Source of the DNA: an uncultured Lentisphaeria bacterium
GTDB taxonomy: Bacteria; Verrucomicrobiota; Lentisphaeria; Victivallales; UBA1829
Direction: 5' to 3'
DNA length: 15,563 nucleotides
Assembly (NCBI GenBank): GCA_905197955.1
Contig: CAJKAR010000064.1
Span: 1 to 15,563, forward strand
In this document: piece by piece, positions 15,498-15,563 of the stretch
How the letters are laid out: each line of letters begins with the position of its first letter
Position numbering within the stretch: the first letter of the stretch is position 1
The notes under the pieces: generated by a model
Told to the model about the DNA's origin: nothing
What the model saw: only the letters and a program-made list of their open reading frames with translations
Database searches by the model: none
Translations under genes and position numbers: made by a program

Positions 15498-15542
15498 GCG
15501 AGAGGAGCAAACCGCTTTGAAAAGCGGTTCTTCTCCCCTCGC
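15498..15542. repeat. 45-nt two-tier hairpin at the right edge
   Basis: The inner stem AACCGCTT/AAGCGGTT (15510-15517/15522-15529, loop TGAA) is perfect. The outer stem GCGAGAGGAG/CTCCCCTCGC (15498-15507/15533-15542) has one mismatch. It may be a terminator for a gene on either side or part of the structured repeat; no gene is visible between 15382 and the window end. Confidence 0.6.
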
Positions 15543-15563
15543 ACTCCTCTCTTTCCCTAAACT

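Overview
The window most likely comes from a Lentisphaerota-type (Victivallis-like, PVC superphylum) polysaccharide degrader. The clues are a pseudopilin with an FTLIELL leader and an H-X9-DG motif, two very large secreted glycoside hydrolase-type proteins, and sugar-type LacI and GntR/LacI-hybrid regulators heading each operon. This placement is inference from gene style; there is no rRNA or marker gene that settles it.

Left block (minus strand, 88-5832): a LacI-family regulator, a 1342-residue secreted GH2-type protein and a 238-residue secreted beta-sandwich protein form one operon. It has a near-consensus sigma70 promoter (TTGACT, 17 bp, TATAAT) and a 20-bp imperfect palindrome over the predicted transcription start. 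The GH2 domain keeps a candidate nucleophile Glu but has Ser where the acid/base Glu is normally found.

Middle (plus strand, 6193-8169): a 29-residue basic ribosomal-type peptide (bS22/AURKAIP1-COX24 type) with a strong terminator, then a 603-residue exported TPR protein, followed by a 59-codon overlapping ORF of uncertain status.

Right block (plus strand, 8279-13566): a GntR/LacI hybrid regulator, an H-X9-DG pseudopilin and a GH71/99-like plus LamG protein are closely spaced (26 and 21 nt gaps) and look like one operon. The promoter is TTGACA, 17 bp, TAAAAT. A 12-bp word lies inside a tandem repeat upstream and is repeated in inverted orientation just after the start of transcription, suggesting autoregulation. 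A DUF4080-like B12-binding radical SAM gene follows under its own putative promoter.

Ends: positions 1-69 and 15388-15456 are inverted copies of one 69-bp element. Each lies just 3' of the outermost gene and in the same sense as that gene's transcript. They agree at 64 of 69 positions, and all five differences fall in the loops of two perfect hairpins. This structured repeat, and the regulator-pseudopilin-hydrolase operon, are the two most unusual things here.
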